DNA from: Clostridiales bacterium
GTDB taxonomy: Bacteria > Bacillota > Clostridia > Saccharofermentanales > Saccharofermentanaceae
Direction of reading: 5' to 3'
Assembly: GCA_017962145.1 (NCBI GenBank)
Contig: JAGCVX010000010.1
Span: 97,231-161,230, forward strand
Length of the DNA: 64,000 nucleotides
Shown here: piece by piece, positions 33,962 through 43,328 of the stretch
Numbering within the stretch: position 1 is the first letter of the stretch
Layout: every line of letters begins with the position of its first letter
Notes under the pieces: model-generated
Databases searched by the model: none
The model's input: only the letters and a program-made list of their open reading frames with translations
Told to the model about the DNA's origin: nothing
Translations under genes and position numbers: made by a program

Positions 33962-35620
33962 ATGGCCCAGACACCGGATCAAGCTATCAAGAGACGCGTA
34001 CCCCCGCAAAATCAGGAAGCGGAGGTAGCTGTACTTTGCTGCTGTCTGGATTCTGTTGATGCGCTCAGCTCGATCACATCCGCTCTGATTCCGGAAGATT
34101 TCTATGTGCCTGCACATCAGCTGATCTATGATACGATCCTGAAACTTTATGCCGAGTCCAAGTCTGTTGACCTGATCACCGTAGGTGACGAGCTGAAGCG
34201 ACAGGGACTGCTGGAGAAAGTCGGCGGCATGACGTACTTAAGTACGATCATGGATGTCCACGCACTGGTCTCCAACCATGCCGAATATGTCAAGATCGTG
34301 CGCCAGAAGGCCATGAGCCGCCGTCTGATCAAGCAGATGGAGGAAGTGACCCGTCTATCCTACGAGGGAGAGACTGACGCCAATAACCTGATCGAGATCG
34401 CGATCTCCCGTCTGGCGGAACTTCGTGACCATAACAAGCAGGACACGGTTTTTCAGCAGTTGAAAACCGTTATCGCCGAGACGGTCCACGATATCCGCAA
34501 TCCGAAAAAAGACGAATCCATCAAGAGCCATTTTACATCGCTTGACTGGGTGACCAATGGTTTCCGTCCCGGTACGCTTACGATCGTTGCGGCCCGACCG
34601 GCTATGGGTAAATCGGCTTTTGTTATCAACATCGCAGCCAACGTAGCGATCAAGGACAAGCGTACGGTAGCCTTCTTCAGCTTGGAGATGTCCGCCAAGG
34701 AAATCGCCAACCGTATTCTGTCTTCTCGCTGTGATATCTCGACATCCTCACTTCAGGCTGTAAATAAACTGACCCGTGATGAGATCGAGCGTATCCGCGG
34801 CTGTCTGCCGCTTTTCGGCAATACGAAACTGTTTATCGATGACCATTCCGGTCTGAATACCGCAGAAATGCTGACCCGCTGCCGCGAGCTGAAGAACCAG
34901 CAGGGCGAGCTGAGTCTGGTCTGCATCGACTACCTGCAGTTGATGACGCCGGTCTCGACAAGAGCTTCCTCGAGCCGTCAGCAGGAGATCTCAGAGATCT
35001 CCCGTGCACTCAAACTTATGGCAAAGGAACTGCAAGTGCCGATCATCGCGCTTTCACAGCTTTCTCGTGAAGCCGACAAACGTGACGACCACAGACCGGT
35101 ACTTTCCGACCTTCGTGACTCCGGTGCGATCGAGCAGGACGCCGATATGGTTATGTTTATCCATCGTCCGGATTACTATAAGCAGAAAAACGACGATAAC
35201 GACGAGGACAATGAGTCCGGCAAGAAGTTTAAAAAGAGAGACGAAGAAGAGATCCAGAAGGCGGAGATCATCGTGGCCAAGAACAGACAAGGCCCGACCA
35301 AGACCGTATATCTTTCCTGGAATGGTTCCCGTACGACCTTCTTCGAAAAGGACAAGCCGAATCCGCATGAGGCAGCGATGCCTTCTGATTACGATGCTCC
35401 GCCGGAGGGCGCTGTCTCTGACGTGCTGATCCCGGATGATCTGTTCGCCGATCCGATTCCGGACCTTCCGCTTCCGGAGGAGCCGGCTGCGGACAGCATG
35501 CCTGCCGAAGACGCTGCATTCTTCAATGCAGACAGCGATATGGGATTTGAAGAAGTCGATCCGGAGCAGCTGGGATGGGGAGATGACTCGACATTCCAGG
35601 ATCCCGGACAACCGTTTTGA
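33962..35620 (+). CDS. dnaB: Replicative DNA helicase DnaB with an acidic C-terminal tail
   Basis: 552 residues. DnaB N-terminal domain (PPQNQEAEVAVLCCCL), RecA-like helicase domain with Walker A in AARPAMGKSAF, Walker B region LVCIDYLQLM, SQLSREADKR and the C-terminal arginine-finger area (NRQGPTKTVYLSW). It unwinds DNA at the replication fork. The helicase core normally ends near residue 455-460; here about 90 extra residues follow that are acidic and proline-rich (DDLFADPIPDLPLPEEPAADS). tilS starts 9 nt after the stop. Confidence 0.95.
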   Translation: MAQTPDQAIKRRVPPQNQEAEVAVLCCCLDSVDALSSITSALIPEDFYVPAHQLIYDTILKLYAESKSVDLITVGDELKRQGLLEKVGGMTYLSTIMDVHALVSNHAEYVKIVRQKAMSRRLIKQMEEVTRLSYEGETDANNLIEIAISRLAELRDHNKQDTVFQQLKTVIAETVHDIRNPKKDESIKSHFTSLDWVTNGFRPGTLTIVAARPAMGKSAFVINIAANVAIKDKRTVAFFSLEMSAKEIANRILSSRCDISTSSLQAVNKLTRDEIERIRGCLPLFGNTKLFIDDHSGLNTAEMLTRCRELKNQQGELSLVCIDYLQLMTPVSTRASSSRQQEISEISRALKLMAKELQVPIIALSQLSREADKRDDHRPVLSDLRDSGAIEQDADMVMFIHRPDYYKQKNDDNDEDNESGKKFKKRDEEEIQKAEIIVAKNRQGPTKTVYLSWNGSRTTFFEKDKPNPHEAAMPSDYDAPPEGAVSDVLIPDDLFADPIPDLPLPEEPAADSMPAEDAAFFNADSDMGFEEVDPEQLGWGDDSTFQDPGQPF

Positions 35621-35629
35621 TCCGCCCGG

Positions 35630-37156
35630 ATGGGAAGAAAAGACGTGGACGCGTTTATTCGAAAAGTAGAAGAGTATATCGAGAAGCATCAGCTTCTGCC
35701 TGCCGAAACGCTGGTGGTGGGCGTATCCGGCGGTGCGGATTCGATGGCTCTTCTTTTTGTTTTAGATAAGATCGTTAAGGAGCGTTATCCAGAAACGAAC
35801 CTGATCGTCGCCCATGTGCATCATGGGATCCGAGGGAAAGAAGCGGATGAGGACCAGGCACGTGTCGAAGCATTCTGCCGGGAACGAGAAATCTCCTTGA
35901 AATGCCGGCGCCTCAATATTCCGGCGATCGCGAAAGAAGAGAAGATCAGTCTTGAGACAGCGGGCCGGATCCAAAGATATGCATTCTTTTCCGAGCTTTG
36001 CGGTGAAAACGGAAGAATTGCCGTGGCACACCATAAAGAAGATCAGGCGGAAAGCATCGCCATGCATATTTTCCGAGGAAGCGGACTGGACGGCATTTGC
36101 GGCATCCGCCCGCAGAATGGAAATGTGATCCATCCGTTTCTTTGCGTACATAAAGAAGAGATCCTGGCTTTCTGCCGAGAGCAGGGCATTCCTTTTGGGG
36201 AGGACAGTACAAATGCCGATCCTTCCTATACCCGTAATTTCTGGAGAGAAGAAGTCTTTCCTGTTTTGGACCGCGGGCTGATGCAAAGTCCGGTCGAAGC
36301 GCTCTGCAATCTGGGGGAGCGGGTCAGCGAAGAGACGGAATATCTGGATGAACTGGCAAAAGAACAGCTCCAGACACTTCTCGGAGATGACGGGCAGGTC
36401 AATGCGGAAGATCTCAGCAGACTTCCAAATCCCATTCAAAGACGTGTACTTCGGCTTATCGCTATCGAGACCTTGGGGGATGTGGTGGATCTGGAAGCCT
36501 GTCACTGGGAGGAGATGATGCGTCTTTTGAAAAAGAAAGACGGTCCCAAGTATGTTTACCTTCCGAAAGACCGGTATTTTGCCATCGAACAGGGGAAAGT
36601 GCATTTCTTGAGCGGTAAAGATGCCTTTTCCATGCCGTCCGGAGGATACATCTCCGGAGCCGGATTTTGTACTGCGGAAGAAGACAGGGAGGTCGTGATC
36701 CCGCTGCGTGATCTGCCCTTGGGGGAAATGGTTAAGTTTTCCCAAAGTTTTCTGCAGATGAGGCTTGTTTCCATTGAGAAAGAGGCCGAGTTAGGTTATA
36801 ATAATTCATTATGGTTTTTCCCGCATTCTCTGCTTGAAAACGCTGTTTTGCGGACGAGAAGAGAAGGCGATACCGTGTGCCGGGCAGGCAGCCCGATCAC
36901 GAAAGAACTGCGCCGCTATATGAACGAGGTCCATCTTCCTGAAAGATGGAGGGATCGGGTCTTGCTTGTGGCGCAGGGAGATAAGATCCTCTGGATCCCC
37001 GGAATGCTTCATGCAGTGGGATTTACCGATGCGGTGTCACGGGAAAAATTCATAAAAGACAATCATGAGAAGGTATATTGTCTGGAGCTGTTTTCAGACA
37101 GACCGGAAAGGACGAATGCATATGGAACGAGTATCCCGGGTTCTGGTAAGCCATGA
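35630..37156 (+). CDS. tilS: tRNA(Ile)-lysidine synthase
   Basis: 508 residues. PP-loop motif SGGADS at 33-38, AHVHHGIRGKEADEDQ, AHHKEDQAES and the NADPSYTRNFWREEVFP block identify TilS. It converts the C34 of the CAU anticodon of tRNA(Ile) to lysidine, which is needed to read AUA. The C-terminal TilS domain ends GMLHAVGFTDAVSRE. The tilS-hpt-ftsH order is conserved in Firmicutes. Its last 35 nt overlap hpt. Confidence 0.95.
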   Translation: MGRKDVDAFIRKVEEYIEKHQLLPAETLVVGVSGGADSMALLFVLDKIVKERYPETNLIVAHVHHGIRGKEADEDQARVEAFCREREISLKCRRLNIPAIAKEEKISLETAGRIQRYAFFSELCGENGRIAVAHHKEDQAESIAMHIFRGSGLDGICGIRPQNGNVIHPFLCVHKEEILAFCREQGIPFGEDSTNADPSYTRNFWREEVFPVLDRGLMQSPVEALCNLGERVSEETEYLDELAKEQLQTLLGDDGQVNAEDLSRLPNPIQRRVLRLIAIETLGDVVDLEACHWEEMMRLLKKKDGPKYVYLPKDRYFAIEQGKVHFLSGKDAFSMPSGGYISGAGFCTAEEDREVVIPLRDLPLGEMVKFSQSFLQMRLVSIEKEAELGYNNSLWFFPHSLLENAVLRTRREGDTVCRAGSPITKELRRYMNEVHLPERWRDRVLLVAQGDKILWIPGMLHAVGFTDAVSREKFIKDNHEKVYCLELFSDRPERTNAYGTSIPGSGKP

Positions 37157-37658
37157 AGAGATCGAGCAAGCTGTAAACCGTCTTGGTGAGCAGATCACAA
37201 AAGACTATAACGGTCAGGAAATCGTAGTCGTCGGTATCTTGAAGGGCGCTGTGGTATTTCTTTCTGATCTGATCCGTAAGATCGACTGCCCGGTGATCCT
37301 GGACTTTATGCAGGTGTCCAGTTATTACAATAGTACCGTCTCGTCCGGTAACGTACGGATCCGTAAGGATCTGGACTACGATATATCCGGCAAAGATGTC
37401 CTGATCGTCGAGGACATCATCGATTCCGGCGTCACGATGCAGTGCCTGCTCCGCGAACTGGGAACACGCAATCCGAAGAGTATCAAGGTTTGCGCGGCTT
37501 TTGACAAGCCGTCCCGCCGTAAAGTGGATTTTCAGGCTGACTATGTAGGCATCGAAGTTCCGGACGAGTTCATTATCGGATATGGACTGGATTATTCGGG
37601 CAAGTACAGAAATCTGCCCGATGTGTGCGTCTTAGAACTAGATGGAGGTGACAAATGA
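37122..37658 (+). CDS. hpt: Hypoxanthine phosphoribosyltransferase
   Basis: 178 residues. The ATG at 37122 is 9 nt after AAAGGA; the ATG at 37116 is too close to it. PRPP-binding motif [14 protein letters not shown] and the [20 protein letters not shown] block identify the enzyme, which salvages hypoxanthine (and guanine) to IMP or GMP. It overlaps tilS by 35 nt and shares ATGA with ftsH, so translation is coupled. Confidence 0.96.
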   Translation: MERVSRVLVSHEEIEQAVNRLGEQITKDYNGQEIVVVGILKGAVVFLSDLIRKIDCPVILDFMQVSSYYNSTVSSGNVRIRKDLDYDISGKDVLIVEDIIDSGVTMQCLLRELGTRNPKSIKVCAAFDKPSRRKVDFQADYVGIEVPDEFIIGYGLDYSGKYRNLPDVCVLELDGGDK

Positions 37659-39649
37659 GTCAAACTGAGAAAAAGCCGTTGAAGTCATTCAGCGGATTAC
37701 CGTTCTACCTGGTACTGATCGTGATCCTGGTAGTAGCGTGCGTTTTCTTTCTCGATAACCCGACCGGAAAAGAGGCTTCTCTTTCAGAAGCTCTGAACAT
37801 GATCGAGAACCAGGACCTGAAGAAGGAAGATGTGGTTCTTTACGGAAATCAGCTTCAGTTCAAGTATACCGATACAGACGGCAAGCGTAAGGAAATCAAA
37901 AAGAAAGTTCCGTATGAGTCCCAGGATCATGTTCTTACGATCCTGATGGAAGCACAGGAATCCGGAGCGATCGATTCTTATGAATACAAGCAGCCGACAG
38001 ATGTCAGCGCGATCATGTCCGGTATTATGATCGTCCTGATGCTCGGTGCGATGGTATTCTTCGTATGGGTAAACTTCTCCAGAAACCAGGGAGAGGGAAG
38101 AAGCGCCATGAACTTCGGAAGAAGTAAGGCAAAGCTTCATGATCCGAGCAAGAACAAGGTTACATTTGCAGATGTTGCAGGTGCGGACGAAGAAAAAGAA
38201 GAACTCACCGAGGTCGTGGATTTCTTGAAGAACCCCAAGAAGTATTCCGCACTGGGTGCCAAGATCCCGAAGGGTATCCTGCTTCATGGTGCACCGGGTA
38301 CCGGTAAAACACTTCTGGCGAAGGCTGTCGCGGGAGAAGCGGGCGTTCCGTTCTTCTCGATCTCAGGTTCTGACTTCGTTGAAATGTTCGTCGGTGTAGG
38401 TGCCAGCCGTGTGCGTGACCTCTTCGACAATGCAAAGAAGAATTCTCCGTGTATCGTGTTCATCGATGAGATCGATGCTGTAGGCCGTCACCGTGGTGCC
38501 GGCATGGGCGGTGGTCACGATGAGCGTGAGCAGACCCTGAACCAGTTGCTCGTTGAGATGGACGGATTTGGTCCGAACGAGGGCGTAATCGTTATCGCGG
38601 CAACGAACCGTGTCGATATCCTCGATCCGGCACTTCTGCGTCCGGGACGTTTTGACCGTCGTGTTGCGGTTGCCCGTCCGGATATCAAGGGCCGTGCCGA
38701 GATCCTGGCAGTACATGCCAAGAACAAGCCGTTTGAAGATGATGTCGATCTGAAAGAGATCGCAAAGATCACTCCTGGTTACACGGGTGCGGATCTGGCA
38801 AACCTCCTCAACGAGGCTGCACTTCTTGCGGCAAGAAGAAATGCAAAGAAGATCTCTAAGGCGGATGTTTCCGAGGCAGTCTTCAAGGTCATGATCGGAC
38901 CGGAGAAGAAAAGCCGCGTGATCACCGACAAGGAGAAGAGACTGACCGCGTTCCACGAGGCCGGTCATGCTATCGTTCTGCGTACGGTTTCCGAGACCGA
39001 GCATGTCGAGCGCGTATCCATCATCCCGGCAGGTTCTGCAGGCGGTTATACCGCACACAAGCCGGATGAGGACATCTACTATACAACGAAGAAGCAGCTG
39101 GTCGACAGCATCATGATCTCTCTTGGCGGCCGTGCCGCGGAGCAGATCATCCTCGGCGAGATCAGCACCGGTGCATCTTCGGATCTGCAGCACTGCAACA
39201 GCGTTGCCCGTGAGATGATCACCCGCTATGGTATGAGTGAGAACTTCCCGAACATGATCTTTGACGATGATGATGAAGTCTTCATCGGAAAGAGCTACGG
39301 ACATACACGCGCTTACAGTGAGAAGTCCGCTGCCATGATCGACGAAGAGATCGGCCGTATCATCTCCAAGGCATATAACGATGTACTGACGATCCTCAAT
39401 GAGCGCATGTCGATCTTGAACGGTGTGGCTCAAAGACTCCTTGATAAGGAAAAGATCGAAGGACCGGAGTTCGAAGAACTGTATGTCAATAATGGTGTGC
39501 TTCCGGCTACATATACTCCTGCACCGACAGTTTCTGCAGAAGAGATGCTCAAAGAAGCGACATCGGATATGGATGAGTTCGCAAAAGAAATCAGTGAGCC
39601 GGATAAAGAAGAGAATGCTTCTGAAAGCGGTGACGACAAGAAAGAGTGA
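37655..39649 (+). CDS. ftsH: ATP-dependent zinc metalloprotease FtsH
   Basis: 664 residues. Two transmembrane segments (about 14-32 and 121-142) flank a short extracytoplasmic domain. The AAA+ domain has Walker A GAPGTGKT at 212-219, IDEIDAVG and the second region of homology [19 protein letters not shown]. The zinc protease site is HEAGH at 434-438. It degrades misfolded membrane and regulatory proteins. The C-terminus is acidic and probably flexible. A terminator follows at 39679. Confidence 0.97.
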   Translation: MSQTEKKPLKSFSGLPFYLVLIVILVVACVFFLDNPTGKEASLSEALNMIENQDLKKEDVVLYGNQLQFKYTDTDGKRKEIKKKVPYESQDHVLTILMEAQESGAIDSYEYKQPTDVSAIMSGIMIVLMLGAMVFFVWVNFSRNQGEGRSAMNFGRSKAKLHDPSKNKVTFADVAGADEEKEELTEVVDFLKNPKKYSALGAKIPKGILLHGAPGTGKTLLAKAVAGEAGVPFFSISGSDFVEMFVGVGASRVRDLFDNAKKNSPCIVFIDEIDAVGRHRGAGMGGGHDEREQTLNQLLVEMDGFGPNEGVIVIAATNRVDILDPALLRPGRFDRRVAVARPDIKGRAEILAVHAKNKPFEDDVDLKEIAKITPGYTGADLANLLNEAALLAARRNAKKISKADVSEAVFKVMIGPEKKSRVITDKEKRLTAFHEAGHAIVLRTVSETEHVERVSIIPAGSAGGYTAHKPDEDIYYTTKKQLVDSIMISLGGRAAEQIILGEISTGASSDLQHCNSVAREMITRYGMSENFPNMIFDDDDEVFIGKSYGHTRAYSEKSAAMIDEEIGRIISKAYNDVLTILNERMSILNGVAQRLLDKEKIEGPEFEELYVNNGVLPATYTPAPTVSAEEMLKEATSDMDEFAKEISEPDKEENASESGDDKKE

Positions 39650-39678
39650 TCGGGCTTTTTCTAAAAAACTACAAACAA

Positions 39679-39713
39679 AAAGAAGAACTGCCAATCGGCA
39701 GTTCTTCTTTTTT
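39679..39713. terminator. Bidirectional intrinsic terminator between ftsH and the solute-binding protein gene
   Basis: A 14-bp perfect stem (39679-39692 with 39697-39710), loop AATC, with T-rich runs on either strand. Confidence 0.92.
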
Positions 39714-39742
39714 CCTTGATCCGAATAAAGCCCAAAGAAGGA

Positions 39743-41575
39743 TCAGGTTAGGGAATCAAGATATTCCTGGATAAATCCGATGTACGGCTCAGGCTGACAT
39801 GCTCTGTAATCTGCGTAGTAATCGTTCCAGTACATATCGTATTCGGCCGGTGAGCACATGATCAGCTTCGGTATATACGTGCGCTTCATGTCCATAATAC
39901 GGTCGTAAGCACGTGATGCGGGACCGTCCATATTGTTGTTGACATAATCGTAAATCGGCGCCCAGCCGTCCGGTAACGGAGTGGAGTGAAGCATTTCAGG
40001 GAAAGTACTGCATCCATATGCTTCCAGGCATTTTTGGAGTGGTTCCGATATCGTTTTAAAGTATTCGGAAGGCTGCTCTTCCGGTCTGATGGAGTTCAGG
40101 CCATCTTTGGTAACACCGTGGAAATGCGGGAGATAGTAGTAACTGCATGCGTGCGATGAACAGTAGGTAGGATCCATCCACAGAGAGCTCTGGTCAGTCG
40201 TGCGGTAGTATAATCCTGAATCATCCACATCGTAATCCTCGCCTTTGATTCCCCAGAAACGAAGCGTCTCGGCGTCATCTTCCAACAGTGCATTCATAAA
40301 GGCAAAAGCGGCATCAGGATCCGGGCAGGCAGTTGTAACGGCTGTGTATCCCATTGCCCAGGTCGCAGATGTTCTCGGAATATAGTAGTGATTCTCCATA
40401 TCCGGAGTGATCGTCAGTGCAAGCGGCACATAATCGTAGCCCAGTTCGGAAAAACCGTTGGCTTTGAAAGCCACGACAGCGTCATAGTTAAAATCCCATC
40501 CTTCGTCAAACATACCCAGAACGGCACCGGAAAGGATCTTGTCGATGTACTGCTGGTATTTCTGGGTTTTGAAATCCTTTTCGATAAGGCCCGAGTTGAA
40601 AGCATCGTTGATGATACGGTAATACTCTCTTGTAGAGTCTAAGATCGCATAATCTACAGCGGTCGGATCACTGTAGTGCGTCGTATCTATGATACAGCTA
40701 TCGTACGGTTCACCTGCTGTGAGGAGTGCCGGGTTGTTTGCGCAGTAGAAGCGCCAGTCTTCACAAAGGATCGTGAACGGGATGATTTTCGTACCATCTT
40801 CGTTGGACTGGTGTTCCTGATAATATCTTTCCAGAAGATCGAAATACTCTTCTACCGTTTCGATGACAGGATACTCTGCCCATTCCAGAACGCGTACCTG
40901 AATCCAGAACGCACCACCTGTAAAATCGGTGCGTGTATCTTTTCCCTGGATGTGGTTATCTGGATCGACCCAGTAGATATGACCGTCGGGCTGACGGAAG
41001 AGTTCCCATTCGGCGTCGGAATAGAGGCTGCGAAGATTGCTGTAGGCGGGATCGTTGAGATAATCGTCCCAAGGTACCAGAAAGCCCTCGTTCATAAGCT
41101 CGGTCAGAGTATAATCATCTCCGTAGATGAAGTCGTCACAATCACCGGACCCAACCGCGTTTTGCACATAATCCGATCCCCACATCGTGGACGGGAAATC
41201 TTCGAAAACGATGGCATTTGTTTTATCCGCAAGCGCCATCTGAATATCGTTATACGCCTTAGTCGGATAGTCCGGCGCAAGTTCAAAAACCATCATCGAG
41301 AAGAGGGCGTGACCATCTGAGTCATACTGCATATCTCGAACGGATTGTCGCCGTGGAGCTGTTGTTTCCGTTGGTTCAGTCGTCGCAGTTGCTTCGGAAG
41401 ATTCTTCGGAAGTCGATTCGCCGACCTTTTTGTGTTTTACGGATTCTTCAGTTGATTTTGGCGAACATGCCGACAGCAGAAATGCCGTAGACAAAATAAG
41501 GGAAGTGATTCTTGCCCTCGTCCGTTTTTCTTCATTAGAAGAACGGCCAAAAAGAAAAGGGGTAAACCGATGCAT
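39743..41575 (-). CDS. Extracellular solute-binding lipoprotein (family 1-like), no adjacent permease
   Basis: 610 residues behind GCGAGG. A longer than usual N-region precedes a lipobox (FLLSAC, Cys37), followed by a Ser/Thr/Glu linker. The mature domain has features of type-1 extracellular solute-binding proteins: LTELMNEGFLVPWDDYLND, DGHIYWVD, TSATWAMGYTAVTTACPDPDAAFAFMNALLEDDAE. These suggest carbohydrate or oligosaccharide binding for an ABC importer, but no membrane or ATPase subunits are next to it. It could pair with a transporter elsewhere or act as a sensor. It is the last of a minus-strand run of lipoprotein genes. Confidence 0.8.
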   Translation of the reverse strand: MHRFTPFLFGRSSNEEKRTRARITSLILSTAFLLSACSPKSTEESVKHKKVGESTSEESSEATATTEPTETTAPRRQSVRDMQYDSDGHALFSMMVFELAPDYPTKAYNDIQMALADKTNAIVFEDFPSTMWGSDYVQNAVGSGDCDDFIYGDDYTLTELMNEGFLVPWDDYLNDPAYSNLRSLYSDAEWELFRQPDGHIYWVDPDNHIQGKDTRTDFTGGAFWIQVRVLEWAEYPVIETVEEYFDLLERYYQEHQSNEDGTKIIPFTILCEDWRFYCANNPALLTAGEPYDSCIIDTTHYSDPTAVDYAILDSTREYYRIINDAFNSGLIEKDFKTQKYQQYIDKILSGAVLGMFDEGWDFNYDAVVAFKANGFSELGYDYVPLALTITPDMENHYYIPRTSATWAMGYTAVTTACPDPDAAFAFMNALLEDDAETLRFWGIKGEDYDVDDSGLYYRTTDQSSLWMDPTYCSSHACSYYYLPHFHGVTKDGLNSIRPEEQPSEYFKTISEPLQKCLEAYGCSTFPEMLHSTPLPDGWAPIYDYVNNNMDGPASRAYDRIMDMKRTYIPKLIMCSPAEYDMYWNDYYADYRACQPEPYIGFIQEYLDSLT

Positions 41576-41678
41576 AAAAACCTCGCTTCTATCCCCTTTA
41601 CTATTATTCTAAATCTTTCATATCGCCCACTTATATTTTGACCTTGAAAAGGAAAGAATGCAAGAGGGAAATATTTTT

Positions 41679-43298
41679 TTACGGAAGATAATAGAAAACA
41701 TCAAAGACGGCATGTCCGGCAATGCCGGTTCCATCACAGGCAAACTTTACAAAGACCGGTTCATCCGAAGAGACGACGGACATAAGAATCGTGTTGTCTG
41801 CAAGAGAGTATCCGAGGATGACGACTGTCGAATCTTTCGGGATGGTGATCGGATCGCCATCGTCGGATTCGGAATAAAGTTCTCCGGAAAGCTCGACTTT
41901 AGTGGTGACCGGTGTGGAGAATGTGTTGAAATCCGTACCGGAAAGCTGGATCCGTCCGTCTTTCCCAAATGTGGCTTTCTGAGAGAATCTGAGGTATCCG
42001 AAGGTGTCGTCATCAAACATGACCGTGAGATTCTCCGGATTGATATATGTAAAACTCGTCGGAGTCAGATCGTCGGTATCCACATACTCGACCGTACCGT
42101 CGGAAAGAGAGAAGACCAGCGTTGTTTCACCCAGTTCTTCTTTTGCATAAATGAGATAAAGGAACCAGTTCTCTCCGTTTTTCGTCAGGAAAGCATGATC
42201 GAAAAAGCCATAAAGATCCGGGAAGTCTTTCGCGCTGGAATAGACATCCCCGTCGAAATCGATCGTAAATTCCACGCCGTTGTCATAGTCGTCCGTGACG
42301 GATTCGATGGCGATCTTTTCATAGTCTCCGTCTCCATCCATATCCCAGGTGAGACAGTCATTCACATCGCTGAAAAGCGCAAAGGATTCCGGAGCCTGTC
42401 CGAAGTATTCGCTGTTTGCGATTTCGGGATGATCTAAAAGACAGATATGGAGGCTGTGCTTCTCGAAATTGACGAATTCGGGAAGGAAGAGCACGATTCC
42501 GTCATATGTCATGGTAAACGAGATCGTTCCGTTTTCGATCGCTGCCGTGATGTCCGAAAGCTTCGCAGCAAACGAAGACTCAGGAAGTTCACTTACCGTG
42601 TCGGTAAGAAGCTTGATGAATGCATCGTTATCAAGGATCACGTCTTCCCAGGCGATGAGCGTTCCAGACTCGCTTTCGTAGTTATACGTCGTGACGGTTC
42701 CTTCTGCCTGTGATGGAGAAGTAAGGATCACGAAAGAGAAGATCTTGTTGTCCGCACGGTAAAGTGCGGTCTTGAAAGAAAACTCGTTCGTCACCAGTGC
42801 ATTTCCCGAAGAGAGTGCTTCGAAAAAGTTGGTCTTAGAAGTTTCGAAAAGAGAAGTGACCGTATCCTGATGCGGAAGCAGAATGGAATCCAGTTCCTCC
42901 GCAAGCTCCGGACAGATGGTATCGTTGATCAGGATGATATCTTCTTTCAAGGTGCCGAAATACGTCGTATTCATGGCGTCTTTCGGATCCATCGCGCCAT
43001 ATGCGTCCTGGTATGTGTAGTAAGAGCTTAAGATGTTGATTACATCACCCTGAGGGAGGGCAGGATCCGTGGGTTCGGTTTCGGAAACGGTGGAATCTTC
43101 AGAAGACTCGGATGTAATTTCGGAAGCCGTCGTTTCTTCAGAAGAACTCTCTGTCGTTTCTTCTTCGGAGGGCTCGCTTTCCTTTCGAGACTTTTTCGTC
43201 GATTCTTCGTCCTCGCCTTTGGCAGGGAGAAAATTGGAGCAGGCGGTACAGGACATCGCCAGTACCGCCGCACAAATTACAGATAACACTCGTTTCAT
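41679..43298 (-). CDS. Lipoprotein, member C of a tandem paralogous family
   Basis: About 539 residues. The ATG at 43298 (MKRVLSV) lies 9 nt after AAGGA, preferred over the ATGs just upstream. Signal peptide with MSCTAC (Cys20) as lipobox, then an acidic Ser/Thr/Glu linker. The mature part shares with its two neighbours the block YFGQAPESFALFSDVND followed by a calcium-loop-like DMDGDGDYE, and the layout around them. It has no poly-lysine run, unlike the other two. Function unknown. Last of the three paralogues; 30 nt separate it from member B. Confidence 0.78.
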   Translation of the reverse strand: MKRVLSVICAAVLAMSCTACSNFLPAKGEDEESTKKSRKESEPSEEETTESSSEETTASEITSESSEDSTVSETEPTDPALPQGDVINILSSYYTYQDAYGAMDPKDAMNTTYFGTLKEDIILINDTICPELAEELDSILLPHQDTVTSLFETSKTNFFEALSSGNALVTNEFSFKTALYRADNKIFSFVILTSPSQAEGTVTTYNYESESGTLIAWEDVILDNDAFIKLLTDTVSELPESSFAAKLSDITAAIENGTISFTMTYDGIVLFLPEFVNFEKHSLHICLLDHPEIANSEYFGQAPESFALFSDVNDCLTWDMDGDGDYEKIAIESVTDDYDNGVEFTIDFDGDVYSSAKDFPDLYGFFDHAFLTKNGENWFLYLIYAKEELGETTLVFSLSDGTVEYVDTDDLTPTSFTYINPENLTVMFDDDTFGYLRFSQKATFGKDGRIQLSGTDFNTFSTPVTTKVELSGELYSESDDGDPITIPKDSTVVILGYSLADNTILMSVVSSDEPVFVKFACDGTGIAGHAVFDVFYYLP

Positions 43299-43328
43299 TT
43301 CCGTCATTCCTTTCAAGATGCTTTGTTT

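Noticed and set aside
38363..39694. A 443-codon minus-strand open frame
   Set aside because: Antisense to ftsH, which is certain.
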